Below, one piece after another: positions 37,894 through 46,886 of a stretch of DNA of 64,000 bases. Within the stretch, counting starts at the first letter, position 1; every line of letters starts with the position of its first letter. The stretch comes from Chroococcidiopsis sp. CCMEE 29. Its GTDB lineage: Bacteria > Cyanobacteriota > Cyanobacteriia > Cyanobacteriales > Chroococcidiopsidaceae. The translations under genes and the position numbers were made by a program. The notes under the pieces are model-generated. The model was not told the origin of the DNA. It saw only the letters and a program-made list of their open reading frames with translations, and did not search any database. The DNA lies in NCBI RefSeq assembly GCF_023558375.1, contig NZ_CP083762.1, forward strand, positions 460,273 through 524,272. Direction: 5' to 3'.

Positions 37894-38198
37894 TGCAATC
37901 TCCTATGAATACTGAATTTGAATTGTTAGCTGACCGCTCTGGACACAGCACCCATTTAGATTTGTGCCATGCTGCCATCCACAAACAGCTCGATGCCGTT
38001 GACAAAGCTGCTGTCATCGGAAGCGAGAAAGACAACGGCTTTGGCGATCTCGTCGGGCGTGCCGACTCGTCCCAATGGAATACTTTTAGCTTGGCTCTCC
38101 ACAAATTCTTTCAACTGCTCTTCACTGAGTCCGAAGAGATTGTAACCAGGAGTCGGAATGAGACCAGGGCTGACCGCATTCACTCGAATCTGGCGGTC

Positions 38199-39056
38199 GG
38201 TAGTGTTCTACACCTGTTGAAAGACAATCAGATTGAGTAGCCAAACTCAAAGCGATTGATGAATAGCCCAATCACCGTGTCATGCATCAGCTGAGATTTG
38301 GAAAAACAAATTGTCTTCCGTGCCAAGCGTTTAATACGAGTGCGAGCTTGTCAGATGTTTCCGCTCAATCAGTTGGGTATAGCGTTTACCAACGGTGTGT
38401 TGTTCCTCATCGATATGCCGTTCATACGTCCTCCAACCATCGGTGTAGAAATGCTGGATTCCAAACGGTTGCAACAGTGCCTTCAACTCCAAGAATGCTT
38501 TATCTTCACGGGTACTCAGTACATACGCCAACACTTCTCCCGTTACATGATCTACCGCCTGCCATAACCAACGTGGCTGCTGTTTTGATTGTACAAAGCT
38601 CCACATCTGGTCAAGTTCCGCCGCCGGATCTAGAACCCGTAACAGTATCACCTCAACTGGTTGAGAATTAAGTTGCACTAATCGCGTTTTGTTCACAAGC
38701 TGCAATTGTCGATGTTTTTTTTAATTCCTCAATTACTGTCGTGGGGCTGATCTTCAGTACCCTCGCTGTGTCACGAATCCCACTGCCGTTAACTGCCATA
38801 TCTGTGATCTGTTGTTTGATGGAAGGTAGATAACCCCGGTAGGTGTAGTCCCGGACGAAGCTGCGACGACGGCAATCTTGATCGCGGCACAAGTAACGCT
38901 GCTTGCCTTCATTGGACTTGCCATTCTTCACCACATCCTCGCTACCACAATCGGGACAACACACTGGCTCTAAAACCATCTCCTCTCCTGCTGTCAAACA
39001 ACTACTCCAATAACAGCAGATCTTCACTCACATTTCAACAGGTGTAGAACACTACC
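38199..39056 (-). mobile_element. IS1-family element inside SDR gene
   Basis: 858 bp, ends GGTAGTGTTCTACACCTGTTG and complement, flanked by CTGGCGGTC on both sides (38190-38198 and 39057-39065), the 9-bp duplication typical of IS1. Confidence 0.93.
38231..38979 (-). CDS. IS1 transposase, InsA/InsB with slippery A8 and an extra frameshift
   Basis: InsA-like part from an ATG at 38979 (after GGAGA): CCPDCGSEDVVKNGKSN zinc ribbon, then VNGSGIRDTARVLKISPTTV. An A8 run near 38712 is the expected -1 frameshift site. The InsB-like part has DPAAELDQMWSFVQSKQQPRW, FYTDGWRTYE and LIERKHL, then loses frame near 38350; the remaining end (RIKRLARKTICFSK, LFINRFEFGYSI) lies in another frame. The second shift probably inactivates it. 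Confidence 0.85.
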
Positions 39057-39624
39057 CTGGCGGTCTTTGAGGTCGAGTGTCCAACTGCGGGCAAACGATC
39101 GCACGGCGGCTTTGGTGGCACTATACACGCTGGAGGCTGGGATGCTCGTGATGGATCTAATTGAGGCATTCAGGATGATAGAAGCGCCCTCTGGCAACAG
39201 CGGCAGTGCCTTCTGCACAGTGAACAGTAGACCCTTGACATTGGTGTTGAAGGTTTTGTCAAAGTGCTCCTCGGTAATTGAACCCAGTGGAACAAATTCG
39301 CCACTGCCAGCATTAGCAAAGATTACATCTAAGTGACCTTGCTCTTGCTTGATCGTGGCGTAAAGACGATCGAGGTCTGCCAGATTTGAGACATCGCCCT
39401 GAATGCCCATAACGTTTTTACCAATCTCGTTTACAGCCGCATCAAGTTCAGTCTGACGACGACCCGTGATAAAGACATAGGCACCTTCAGCGACAAATCG
39501 CTTGGCTGTGGCAAGACCGATGCCGCTGGTGCCTCCGGTGACAAGCGCAACTTTTCCTGGGAGTTTTTGTGACATAGTGTTTTCCTGGTTGAGTTTAGGA
39601 ATTACAAATTTGATTACGTCTCGT

Positions 39625-39672
39625 TCAAGCGGTTAAGCCGCCATCAATTTTGAGGCTCGCGCCCGTGACAAA
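39625..39672 (-). pseudogene. SDR C-terminal remnant 2
   Basis: [15 protein letters not shown] and stop: the last 15 residues of a short-chain dehydrogenase with nothing upstream. Confidence 0.6.
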
Positions 39673-39680
39673 AGCTCAAA

Positions 39681-40364
39681 TCAAACAGAGCGAAGCAGCT
39701 TCAGCAACTCTTCCGCTGCGGGTTCCGAAGATGCCGGATTCTGTCCGGTCACGAGCCTTCCGTCCACTTGGACATAGGGAACCCAGTTGGCGGTTTTGCT
39801 GTAGATGCTACCCCGTTCCTTTAGCCGGTCTTCCAGCAAGAAAGGTACGACCGCGGTCAAGCCCACCGCTTCTTCTTCTGCATTCGTGAACCCGGTCACG
39901 CGCTTGCCTTTGACCAGATACTCGCCGTCCTTTCCGCGCACATTGACCAACGCGGCCGGCGCGTGACACACTGCACCGACTGGCTTGTCGGCCTTCACGA
40001 AGGCTTCGATCAGTGCGATCGATGTCGCGTTGTCGGGCATGTCCCACATCGGGCCATGTCCGCCGGGGTAGAAGACTGCGTCGAAATCGTCTGCGGACAC
40101 GTCGGCTAGCTTTTTCGTGTTGACAAGTTCAGCCTGTGCAGCGGTGTCTGTGCGGAAGCGCTTCGTTAATTCGGTCTGGAACTCGGGTACTTCGCTTTTC
40201 GGATCGAGCGGCGGCTGACCGCCCTTCGGTGAGGCTAGCGTGAGCGCTGCTCCTGCATCCTTCAGCACATAATAGGGAGCAGCAAACTCTTCCAGCCAGA
40301 AACCAGTTTTCTTTCCGGTATCGCCAAGTTGGTCATGAGACGTGAGAACAATGAGAATCTTCAT
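39681..40364 (-). CDS. DJ-1/PfpI-family protein (class I glutamine amidotransferase fold)
   Basis: 227 residues from the ATG at 40364, preceded by AAGGAGG. MKILIVLTSHDQLGDTGKKT, GFWLEEFAAPYYVLKDAG, FYPGGHGPMWDM and PVGAVCHAPAAL show the nucleophilic Cys in the AVCHA elbow and the paired His. Close to Hsp31/glyoxalase-III-like and general stress proteins that act on methylglyoxal-type aldehydes. Confidence 0.9.
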   Translation of the reverse strand: MKILIVLTSHDQLGDTGKKTGFWLEEFAAPYYVLKDAGAALTLASPKGGQPPLDPKSEVPEFQTELTKRFRTDTAAQAELVNTKKLADVSADDFDAVFYPGGHGPMWDMPDNATSIALIEAFVKADKPVGAVCHAPAALVNVRGKDGEYLVKGKRVTGFTNAEEEAVGLTAVVPFLLEDRLKERGSIYSKTANWVPYVQVDGRLVTGQNPASSEPAAEELLKLLRSV

Positions 40365-40496
40365 AGCAAACCTCCTTTTTAAGAACTCAAACACCGCCCT
40401 TCTCACTGCATAACACCTGATTCGCCTTCAGTGTTGATGTGAGAACATATCGGTGTCGATCGCTACTTGGTCGTAACGTTTCGCACTGCCGATCAA

Positions 40497-40556
40497 CTAC
40501 TGCGCTACATACCCACCCTCTAACATCAATGTTTCACCTGTATTGATGTATGAACG
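40497..40556 (-). pseudogene. SDR C-terminal remnant 3
   Basis: YINTGETLMLEGGYVAQ and stop, again only the tail of a short-chain dehydrogenase. Confidence 0.55.
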
Positions 40557-40656
40557 ACGATGATTTCTCGAACGCTAGATGAAAAAATTCTCACCTGTCC
40601 GCCCTAATCAGTTTGTTATGCAGCGGCAACTGTTGGGATCTATTTCATTAATGAAT

Positions 40657-41115
40657 TCATAATGGGGTGACAAACTCGATCAGATTGCCGTTATTGTCTT
40701 GAATCATACAGAGCCGAATACCCGGATCAGGATAGCTTCCGAGTTCAACAAATGTTTTCACACCACGTCGATTTAATTCAGCAAGAACTGCATCGACATC
40801 TCAAACTCGAAAACAAAAATGTCCGATGCCTGTTGTCCTTAATCCCTCACCAAGATTAGTCGCGATCGGCATTCCTGATTGTGACTGAGTAGAGCCAATA
40901 ATTTCGATGCGAAAGCCATATACCCTGAGATAAGCCAATTTCAGATCTGGGAAAACGCCTACTGTCCATTCATGTTCGATCGTCGCATCTAGCTTTTCTT
41001 GATACCACTGAAGCGTTTCCTCATAGTTCGGTACATTCAAGCAAACATGATCGATTTGCATCGAACTCAGAGGATTTGAGCCTAGAGTTGAAGATGTTTG
41101 AGTTAAAATTGTCAT
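40657..41115 (-). pseudogene. VOC-superfamily gene with in-frame TGA
   Basis: From the ATG at 41115: QIDHVCLNVPNYEETLQWYQ, VFPDLKLAYLRVYGFRIEII, GIGHFCFRV, then TGA at 40801-40803, continuing in frame DVDAVLAELNRRGVKTF and IRLCMIQDNNGNLIEFVTPL. A single base change would restore a normal VOC protein of about 151 residues. Recent inactivation or a sequencing error. Confidence 0.85.
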
Positions 41116-41158
41116 TTGAATCTCCTGTAATTGTGAATGTTCTAGATACCTCAGAGTC

Positions 41159-42532
41159 TTACCGTGTGAGCGAATGGGGTGCGAGATGTCCGATCGTCGA
41201 TCGAAACACATCATCTGGATCGTATTTCTGCTTAAGATCGAGCAATCGCTCATAGTTCGACCCAAAAGCAAGCCGAACACGCTCCTGTTCTTCCTGATTC
41301 AGAAGGCTGATGTATCCGCCTTTCAAGGCATAAGGTGCAAGGGAGCGTGAGATGTTTTGTGCCCATTGAAGATGCCGCTGCTCGTCGTCCTGTGGCTCCC
41401 AAGCTGCAATTAGCTCAACCATGAGATGATCCTGCCGCAGTGCAAAAGCAGTTTCCGACGCACCGACGCGGCTCGCGGCTCCATGAAAGTGATGCAGCGC
41501 GATGAACGAAAAGGGGGAAGAAAATGGCAGTCCCTGTTCGATCAGTGTGTCAATGATTTCAGGCTGAAACCCTTTGATCGACTGTGTTTTAGCATAGTAG
41601 TGACGCCCCTTCGGTGCATTCGCATCCCACAGATGAATAAATTCGCGATACGTCATGGATTGCACCTGATCGACTAGCACAGTACCAAAGGTTCGTAGGG
41701 GTGCGATAGCCTGCTCACCTGCTGCGCTCTCACCACAGTAGAGCGGTAAGAGAAGGAGAACTGTCGCGCCCTCTGGCATCTGAATGAACCCAGACAGAAT
41801 CGTCAATTCATCGGGGATAGTAGCCATGAAGTCGTTCAAACGGCGTAACACGGTTTTAGCTTCCCCTAGCGGATAGAGCAGCATTCCAGATAACACGGTC
41901 GTGAGTGGATGCAGGCGATACTCCAGCGAGACGACAACGCCAAAGTTGCCTCCCCCACCGCGTAGTCCCCACATGAGATCGGGATGTTCTTCGGCGTTTG
42001 CGGTTAGAAGTTGCCCATCGGCAGTGACCACTTGTGCAGACAGTAGATTATCAATACCCAGCCCATAAGCCCCTGTGAGAGGGCTGTATCCTCCTCCCAG
42101 GGTAAATCCAGCCATGCCAACGGCGGAGCAGGTTCCTGTAGATGTCACCAACCCATATTGGGTGGTTGTCTCGATCAGCTCACTGATCGTTGCTCCAGCT
42201 TGAACGTGAGCTGTGCGCTGGTCTGGATCAACGGTGACAGTTCTCATCTGAGACAAATCAATCACCACGCCCTCAGACAACGCTCGTCCAGCAGTATCGT
42301 GTCCTCCCGCTCGAACCGAGAGGGGTAGCCCATGTGTCCTTGTCCAGCGAACGGTATGAATGACATCTTGTACAGTGAGACACCGAGCGATCGCAGCGGG
42401 TTGTGTCTTCACCTTACCATTCCAGAGTTGACGCACCTGTTCATAATCAGCAGCTTGAGGAAGAAAAAGCTGTCCTGTGAGCAGTGCTGCGAGATCGTTG
42501 AAAGCAGCACTGTGATGGTATGTAGTTGTCAT
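41159..42532 (-). CDS. FAD-dependent oxidase, berberine-bridge-enzyme-like
   Basis: 457 residues. FAD-binding part: RCLTVQDVIHTVRWTRTHGL, VRAGGHDTAGRAL (His that can carry 8-alpha-linked FAD), TGTCSAVGMAGFTLGGGYSPL, LMWGLRGGGGNFGVV. C-terminal BBE tail: LLDLKQKYDPDDVFR. Such enzymes oxidise alcohols, sugars or alkaloid-like substrates with O2, giving H2O2. Substrate unknown. Confidence 0.9.
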   Translation of the reverse strand: MTTTYHHSAAFNDLAALLTGQLFLPQAADYEQVRQLWNGKVKTQPAAIARCLTVQDVIHTVRWTRTHGLPLSVRAGGHDTAGRALSEGVVIDLSQMRTVTVDPDQRTAHVQAGATISELIETTTQYGLVTSTGTCSAVGMAGFTLGGGYSPLTGAYGLGIDNLLSAQVVTADGQLLTANAEEHPDLMWGLRGGGGNFGVVVSLEYRLHPLTTVLSGMLLYPLGEAKTVLRRLNDFMATIPDELTILSGFIQMPEGATVLLLLPLYCGESAAGEQAIAPLRTFGTVLVDQVQSMTYREFIHLWDANAPKGRHYYAKTQSIKGFQPEIIDTLIEQGLPFSSPFSFIALHHFHGAASRVGASETAFALRQDHLMVELIAAWEPQDDEQRHLQWAQNISRSLAPYALKGGYISLLNQEEQERVRLAFGSNYERLLDLKQKYDPDDVFRSTIGHLAPHSLTR

Positions 42533-42605
42533 GATTTCTCCTTTTCAGGTCATTGTTTGTTGAATGACGGCGACATTAGTGGGTTGGCGATTGCAAATTC
42601 TGCTG

Positions 42606-43334
42606 CTAGTCGCGCCCTGCCACAATAATCTTTTCTGCTAAACCGATCGGGTTAGAAAACATTACCTCGTGACTACCGGGCATTTGTACAAGCCGAAATA
42701 GCCCCAAGCGGTTAGACATTCTCGGATGCCAACCCCACTGTTCGCCTTGAGGGAGGACATTATCTTCTGTACAGTAGAGGTAACTTTTAGGAATGGGCAG
42801 CGAGTAAAACTGCTTCAAGTCCAACTTGTCAATCCACGGTTGATACGCTTGGGGTGATAGTTGTGCGTAACTGGATCGAGCCAGTTCGAGGTCAGCATCA
42901 TTGAGAAGCACTTCTCGCCAAAGCTCAAACGGCATCACCATCGTATGATTGTCCGATTCTCTAGCTAGAGAGTCAAATAACGCTTGATAATGCGGCGGAA
43001 GGCTATCTCTGAGGCTTTCACCATCATTGAGGACAAAAGCATCTAAGAAGATGAGTCGTCTAATGCAATTGCCGATCGCTTCGGCAACTTTCGCAATAAT
43101 CGTGCCACCGAAACTATGTCCGAGTAGGACGATATCGCTTAAGTCTTTGTCCACAATGTAATCGACGATCGATTGTGTGCATTGAGCATGGTTAACGTTC
43201 TTATTCACGCCTTTGCCATGACCTGCGATCGTGGGAGCAAAAGCTTGATGTCCTTTCGCTTCTAGATGTTGAATGACCCCGTTCCAATCAGAACCCTCGT
43301 GCCATGCGCCGTGAACCAAGACAAAAGTTGACAT
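42606..43334 (-). CDS. Alpha/beta hydrolase
   Basis: 242 residues: FVLVHGAWHEGSDWNGV, VLLGHSFGGTIIAKVAEA (nucleophile S in GHSFG), MPGSHEVMFSNPIGLA (catalytic His). Resembles the salicylate/methyl-ketone esterase group of small hydrolases. The substrate is unclear. Confidence 0.88.
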   Translation of the reverse strand: MSTFVLVHGAWHEGSDWNGVIQHLEAKGHQAFAPTIAGHGKGVNKNVNHAQCTQSIVDYIVDKDLSDIVLLGHSFGGTIIAKVAEAIGNCIRRLIFLDAFVLNDGESLRDSLPPHYQALFDSLARESDNHTMVMPFELWREVLLNDADLELARSSYAQLSPQAYQPWIDKLDLKQFYSLPIPKSYLYCTEDNVLPQGEQWGWHPRMSNRLGLFRLVQMPGSHEVMFSNPIGLAEKIIVAGRD

Positions 43335-43424
43335 AGAATTGCTCCTTAAAGTGATTCAGCGTTCTAATATTGACCTTCAGCACAAACTCAAACTAACCGA
43401 AGACTTCGCCAACTCAGCACTCGA

Positions 43425-43610
43425 TCATTGAGTAGAACGCTTCCCGTCTATTAATTCCACGCGATCGGTTTGACCAACTTGTACCGGATAAGCTTGTTTC
43501 AGCAACTCAGCAACTTCTTGCGCGATCGCAATCAGGGCATGATTAACTGAGGAGTCGCGAAGAGAATCAGTCTGAGGTGTACCTTCATGCTCAGAATCAT
43601 TTTTGCGAAG
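43425..43610 (-). pseudogene. Duplicated small gene, degraded copy
   Basis: NDSEHEGTPQTDSLRDSS, then NHALIAIAQEVAELLKQAYPVQ nearly matches the 69-codon frame at 45090-45299. Here the original start is replaced by junction sequence next to a broken hydrolase gene. Family unknown. Confidence 0.5.
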
Positions 43611-43641
43611 ATGCTTGTAGCCGGATGCGTTTACGCCTCGT

Positions 43642-44053
43642 CTATGGCGCGGTTGCAGCACGATCGATGAGTTTGGCAACGGCATCTGAATGGGAAACCA
43701 TCACGACATGGGACGCGCCATTCACAACAACAGTCTCCTTTGAGTTAGCGCGGTTCGCCATGAAAGACAGTGCCGCTGGAGAAATGTTCAAGTCGCGATC
43801 GCCATAAATAAACCAGGACGGGGTAGATTTCCATGCGGGCGCACCGGAGGCTTCGTTCAGCGCGGCTTCCGTAATCGGGCGCTGGGTGCTAGCCATCAGT
43901 TGCGCGTCGTTAGCGGGCACATCCGCAGCAAACTGGGCGTGGAACTTGTTCTGCTGAATGTAGAGGTCTTTGCCGCGATCGGGCGATGGTTCCTAAAAAG
44001 AGGGCGACCATCAGAAACAGGCGGATGCTGTTCCTGAAGGTGAGCATATTCAT
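43642..44053 (-). pseudogene. Alpha/beta hydrolase with internal deletion
   Basis: MNMLTFRNSIRLFLMVALFL is a signal-peptide-like start; soon after, the sequence jumps out of frame to KDLYIQQNKFHAQFAADVPA, then FIYGDRDLNISPAALSFMANR and GASHVVMVSHSDAVAKLI, the acid and His region of an alpha/beta hydrolase. The nucleophile part is missing. Confidence 0.75.
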
Positions 44054-44136
44054 GTTGCGATCTCTTTTGGGGTTGTTCAGTTCAATTGTTGTAGTGGGTT
44101 GAAACTCATGAAAACATGACCCTGGGACAGTGTTAC

Positions 44137-44871
44137 TTAGCCGCTCTGTCCAATCGGTCGAACGAGGATTTCATTCACATCCACGTCGTCTGGTTGCTCG
44201 ATCGCAAAGGCAATGGCACGCGCGATCGTATCTGGTGGCATAATGGAGGTGCGAAATTCTGCTGCCCACTGCGCCGCTTCCGCATCAGTGATGGTGTTGC
44301 CGATTTCAGATTCCGTATTGCCGGGTGAGATCACTGTCACTCGAATATCTGTCGATTCTTGCCGCAATCCCTCAGAGATTGCCCGCACCGCAAACTTGGT
44401 GGCACAGTAAACCGCAGCATAGGGAAAAACAAGATGTCCGCCAACCGAGGCTAGATTCACAAACTGTCCAGCGTGTTGCTGTTTGAAGAGCGGCAGGGCG
44501 GCAGCAATGCCGTGAAGTACGCCGCGCAGGTTCACATCAATCATGCGGTTCCACTCGTCGATCTTCAACACTTCTAGCTTCGAGAATGGTCTTACCCCTG
44601 CATTGTTGACCATTACATCAAGGCGACCGAATCGCGCTTTGGCAAACTCAACAAACGCTTGCATGTCTTCGAGGCTAGTCACATCCAAAGCGCGGTATTC
44701 TACTACGCCACCTTTATCGCGGATTTCAGATGCGATCGCCGCAAGTCGATCGGTACGTCGTGCTCCCAATACAACCCGCAACCCTTGGTGAGCGAGTAAT
44801 CTAGCAGTTGCTTCACCAATTCCGCTACTCGCTCCGGTGATTGCGATGACTTTGCTATTAACGTTTACCAT
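44137..44871 (-). CDS. Short-chain dehydrogenase/reductase
   Basis: 244 residues, intact. Cofactor site VIAITGASSGIGEATARLLA with GARRTDR suggesting NADP; NNAG (VMVNNAGVRPF); catalytic Y-x3-K in YAAVYCATKFAVRA. Motif D of the shared regulatory sequence lies about 105 bp upstream. Confidence 0.92.
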   Translation of the reverse strand: MVNVNSKVIAITGASSGIGEATARLLAHQGLRVVLGARRTDRLAAIASEIRDKGGVVEYRALDVTSLEDMQAFVEFAKARFGRLDVMVNNAGVRPFSKLEVLKIDEWNRMIDVNLRGVLHGIAAALPLFKQQHAGQFVNLASVGGHLVFPYAAVYCATKFAVRAISEGLRQESTDIRVTVISPGNTESEIGNTITDAEAAQWAAEFRTSIMPPDTIARAIAFAIEQPDDVDVNEILVRPIGQSG

Positions 44872-44975
44872 CTTGACTTCCTCCTGTCTGCAAAAAGTTC
44901 CTGTATCCCCGTGTCGTCATCCTTCCCTCACTATCGGATACGCCCATCGCCTCCATTGTCCTAATTTCTTCTAAG

Positions 44976-45016
44976 GCGTACTCAGTTTTAATGCTTGGCT
45001 ACTTTCAGATTCTTAC
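44976..45016 (-). promoter_or_regulatory. Shared regulatory motif, site D
   Basis: On the minus strand TGTAAGAATCTGAAAGTAG, then CAAGCATTAAAACTGAGTAC, a diverged copy of the motif at 7492, 35795 and 33804. It faces the SDR gene. Confidence 0.5.
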
Positions 45017-45089
45017 AGCGTTTTATTGAATTCCTACGGGTCATCTAATTTGCTTCGATGTCCTTTTGTAAAATGCTTAAATTACTACA

Positions 45090-45299
45090 TTAGAGGGCTT
45101 TGACTAGAGTGCTTCCTGGTTTTGACTCCAAATAATCAGTGTCATCAGCTTGTACTGGATAAGCTTGTTTCAGCAACTCAGCTACCTCTTGTGCGATCGC
45201 AATCAGGGCATGATTCATCGAAGAGTCGCGAAGAGAATCAGTCTGAGGTGTACCTTCATGCTCAGAATCATTTCTGCTTTGTACTAGTAAATGCGTCAT
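45090..45299 (-). CDS. Small protein of unknown function, 69 residues
   Basis: MTHLLVQSRNDSEHEGTPQT then SSMNHALIAIAQEVAELLKQAYPVQ: acidic start and one amphipathic helix. A second copy of the central 41 residues at 43425-43610 shows that it has been duplicated within 1.7 kb. No family recognised. Confidence 0.55.
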   Translation of the reverse strand: MTHLLVQSRNDSEHEGTPQTDSLRDSSMNHALIAIAQEVAELLKQAYPVQADDTDYLESKPGSTLVKAL

Positions 45300-45369
45300 A
45301 GAACTACCCTCAATGAAGTAACAAAACTGCTTTCGTCTATTACTAACGTTGATGAGTTATGAAAAGAGC

Positions 45370-45927
45370 TTAGTGACTTGTAGCAACAATGGCTGCCATC
45401 AACTCTGTTATTCTCCAGCGTCCGGTATATCGAATGTTATTGATAAATAGGACTGGAGCAGCCGTTATTCCACTCTTGCATCCACTTTCGATATCTTCAT
45501 TGATGCGATCGACATGCACTTGTTTAGACAACTCTTTGAGAAATTGAGGGATACCAAGCCCTAAATCGTTGGCGTACTCTACAAGATAACCGTTCTCTAA
45601 CTGTTGTTGATGGATAAATAAAGTGTCGTGCATCGACCAAAACTGTCCCTGGACAGCGGCGGCTTCAGCAGCTTGGGCTGCCCGTTGAGCATGGGGATGA
45701 ATCTGTATTTGCGGAAAATGACGGAAGATAAAGCATAAATAATCCTCTCCCAAAGAAGCACTAAGCTCTTGTTTGATCCCTTTAATCAGTTTGTAAACGT
45801 CCGCACTTCTAGAGCATTGATAGTCTCCATACATCACCAGCACGACCTTGGCACTCAGCACACCTTGCATCCAATCTTGGGTTGAAGGTGGTACAAGTAA
45901 GGAACTGTGGCTACGATCGTCGTTCAT
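45370..45927 (-). CDS. DsbA-like thioredoxin-fold protein with single active-site Cys
   Basis: 185 residues. VLVMYGDYQCSRSADVYKLI holds the active-site loop as C-S-R-S instead of C-x2-C; FRHFPQIQIHPHAQRAAQAAEAA and FWSMHDTLFIHQQQL with ITAAPVLFINNIRYTG (cis-Pro region) fit the DsbA family. No signal peptide, so probably cytoplasmic. The lone Cys suggests reductase or glutathione-linked chemistry. An integron cassette is inserted about 27 bp upstream of its start. Confidence 0.85.
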   Translation of the reverse strand: MNDDRSHSSLLVPPSTQDWMQGVLSAKVVLVMYGDYQCSRSADVYKLIKGIKQELSASLGEDYLCFIFRHFPQIQIHPHAQRAAQAAEAAAVQGQFWSMHDTLFIHQQQLENGYLVEYANDLGLGIPQFLKELSKQVHVDRINEDIESGCKSGITAAPVLFINNIRYTGRWRITELMAAIVATSH

Positions 45928-45954
45928 TTTTTTACATCTGCATCAAACATGGAA

Positions 45955-46051
45955 CGCCCGGCATCACCCGCCGCGCACACAACTAAACAAGCATCCAATC
46001 TTGCGGATGAAAGCCGCGCTATTCGCGGTCGGGTGCATGCCGTTGTTAGAC
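45955..46051 (-). other. attC recombination site
   Basis: Minus strand: R'' GTCTAAC (46051-46045), then GGCATGCACCCGACCGCG, about 45 bases of loop, then CGCGGCGGGTGATGCC and GGGCG|TT. The two inner boxes pair with two unpaired bases, the extrahelical pattern of folded attC sites. It starts 27 bp after the cupin stop codon. Confidence 0.8.
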
Positions 46052-46078
46052 CGCGTGCCACAAGGCCAGAGTCGTCAA

Positions 46079-46603
46079 TTAGCGCACGAGCAAGTCCAGT
46101 TGGCGTACATCTAGACCGGCCTCACGATAGTACTTCCGAGTCAGCTCAAGTGCGGTGAAACCATCCTCGTAGGCAGCAAAGCCGCCGTCGACCGACTTGT
46201 TTAGATAGATCAGGCCACCCTCAATTATGAAAAGAATTATCGCTGGCTCTGGTGAGTCCTCGGTGATAACCAGCGTGTGAGCCTCACCGGCAGCTTCGTA
46301 AATAAACGTTCCGGGCTTTGCCACCCAGTCATACTCTAGGTATCGCCAATGACCGCGCATCGTATAGCCATGAACAGTGCCCACGTGGTAATGAGTGCCC
46401 ACCATGGCTCCGGGGAGACCTTTCAGAACTATGCTGAATCCGCCAGACGTGACGTTGAAGCAGCAGGGCTGGAACCAGACACCATCTGCATAAGGAACCC
46501 AGAGGCGGTCATCTTCCAAGTTGGTGTTGGTAATGAAGTGTTCGCGGCTCCTTCGATTAGGATCGAGGCCGTCGGTGAAACTATTGAAAGCGGTGATTGG
46601 CAT
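46079..46603 (-). CDS. Cupin protein, 2,4'-dihydroxyacetophenone-dioxygenase-like
   Basis: 174 residues, the only gene of the integron cassette, with AGGAGGG before the ATG. VGTHYHVGTVHGYTMRGHW gives the H-x-H and E/H metal ligands, and FIYEAAGEAHTLVI the second cupin motif. Resembles ring-cleaving or acetylacetone/dihydroxyacetophenone dioxygenase cupins. Activity is a family-level guess. Confidence 0.82.
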   Translation of the reverse strand: MPITAFNSFTDGLDPNRRSREHFITNTNLEDDRLWVPYADGVWFQPCCFNVTSGGFSIVLKGLPGAMVGTHYHVGTVHGYTMRGHWRYLEYDWVAKPGTFIYEAAGEAHTLVITEDSPEPAIILFIIEGGLIYLNKSVDGGFAAYEDGFTALELTRKYYREAGLDVRQLDLLVR

Positions 46604-46886
46604 TTGTCCCTCCTAAAAACTAGCTGCGTGTCAATCGTTCAAGGCGAATTTCATTGAACGATGTGTAGTACTACGATGAACAGCGGTCTAACCTTGCAAT
46701 TGACTTGCATGGGTTCATTGATTGCATAACTGTTTGCATAGATTCAATATAGGCAATCGCCTTCAAGCTGTCGTCTATAGCAAGTTAAAATTTTTACAGT
46801 ACAAATTGATAGAGCAACCATGCCATCGTGGAGTAGAAGGCTGGTTATAACTCAAGTTAGAATCCCAATTCTATCGAAAGTACATC

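Larger units (their letters stand above)
37956..39575 (-). pseudogene. Short-chain dehydrogenase interrupted by IS1
   Basis: N-terminal part (39575-39057): [42 protein letters not shown]-terminal part (38198-37956): RVNAVSPGLIPTPGY, PDEIAKAVVFLASDDSSFVNG. Removing the IS1 and one copy of the 9-bp duplication restores a continuous frame of about 250 codons (DLKDRQ joined to IRVNAV), so the insertion is recent and clean. Confidence 0.92.
45955..46691 (-). mobile_element. Integron gene cassette at a secondary site
   Basis: Read on the minus strand, the unit begins TTAGACC at G|TTAGAC (46692/46691), carries one gene with AGGAGGG, and ends after an attC site at GCG|TT (45955/45954). Joining the flanks gives GCAAGG|TTCCATG, a G|TT secondary target. 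One gene, one attC, 737 bp: a typical cassette. No integrase gene lies in the window. Confidence 0.8.

Noticed and set aside
46349-46657. Plus-strand frame opposite the cassette cupin
   Set aside because: Antisense shadow of the well-supported cupin gene.
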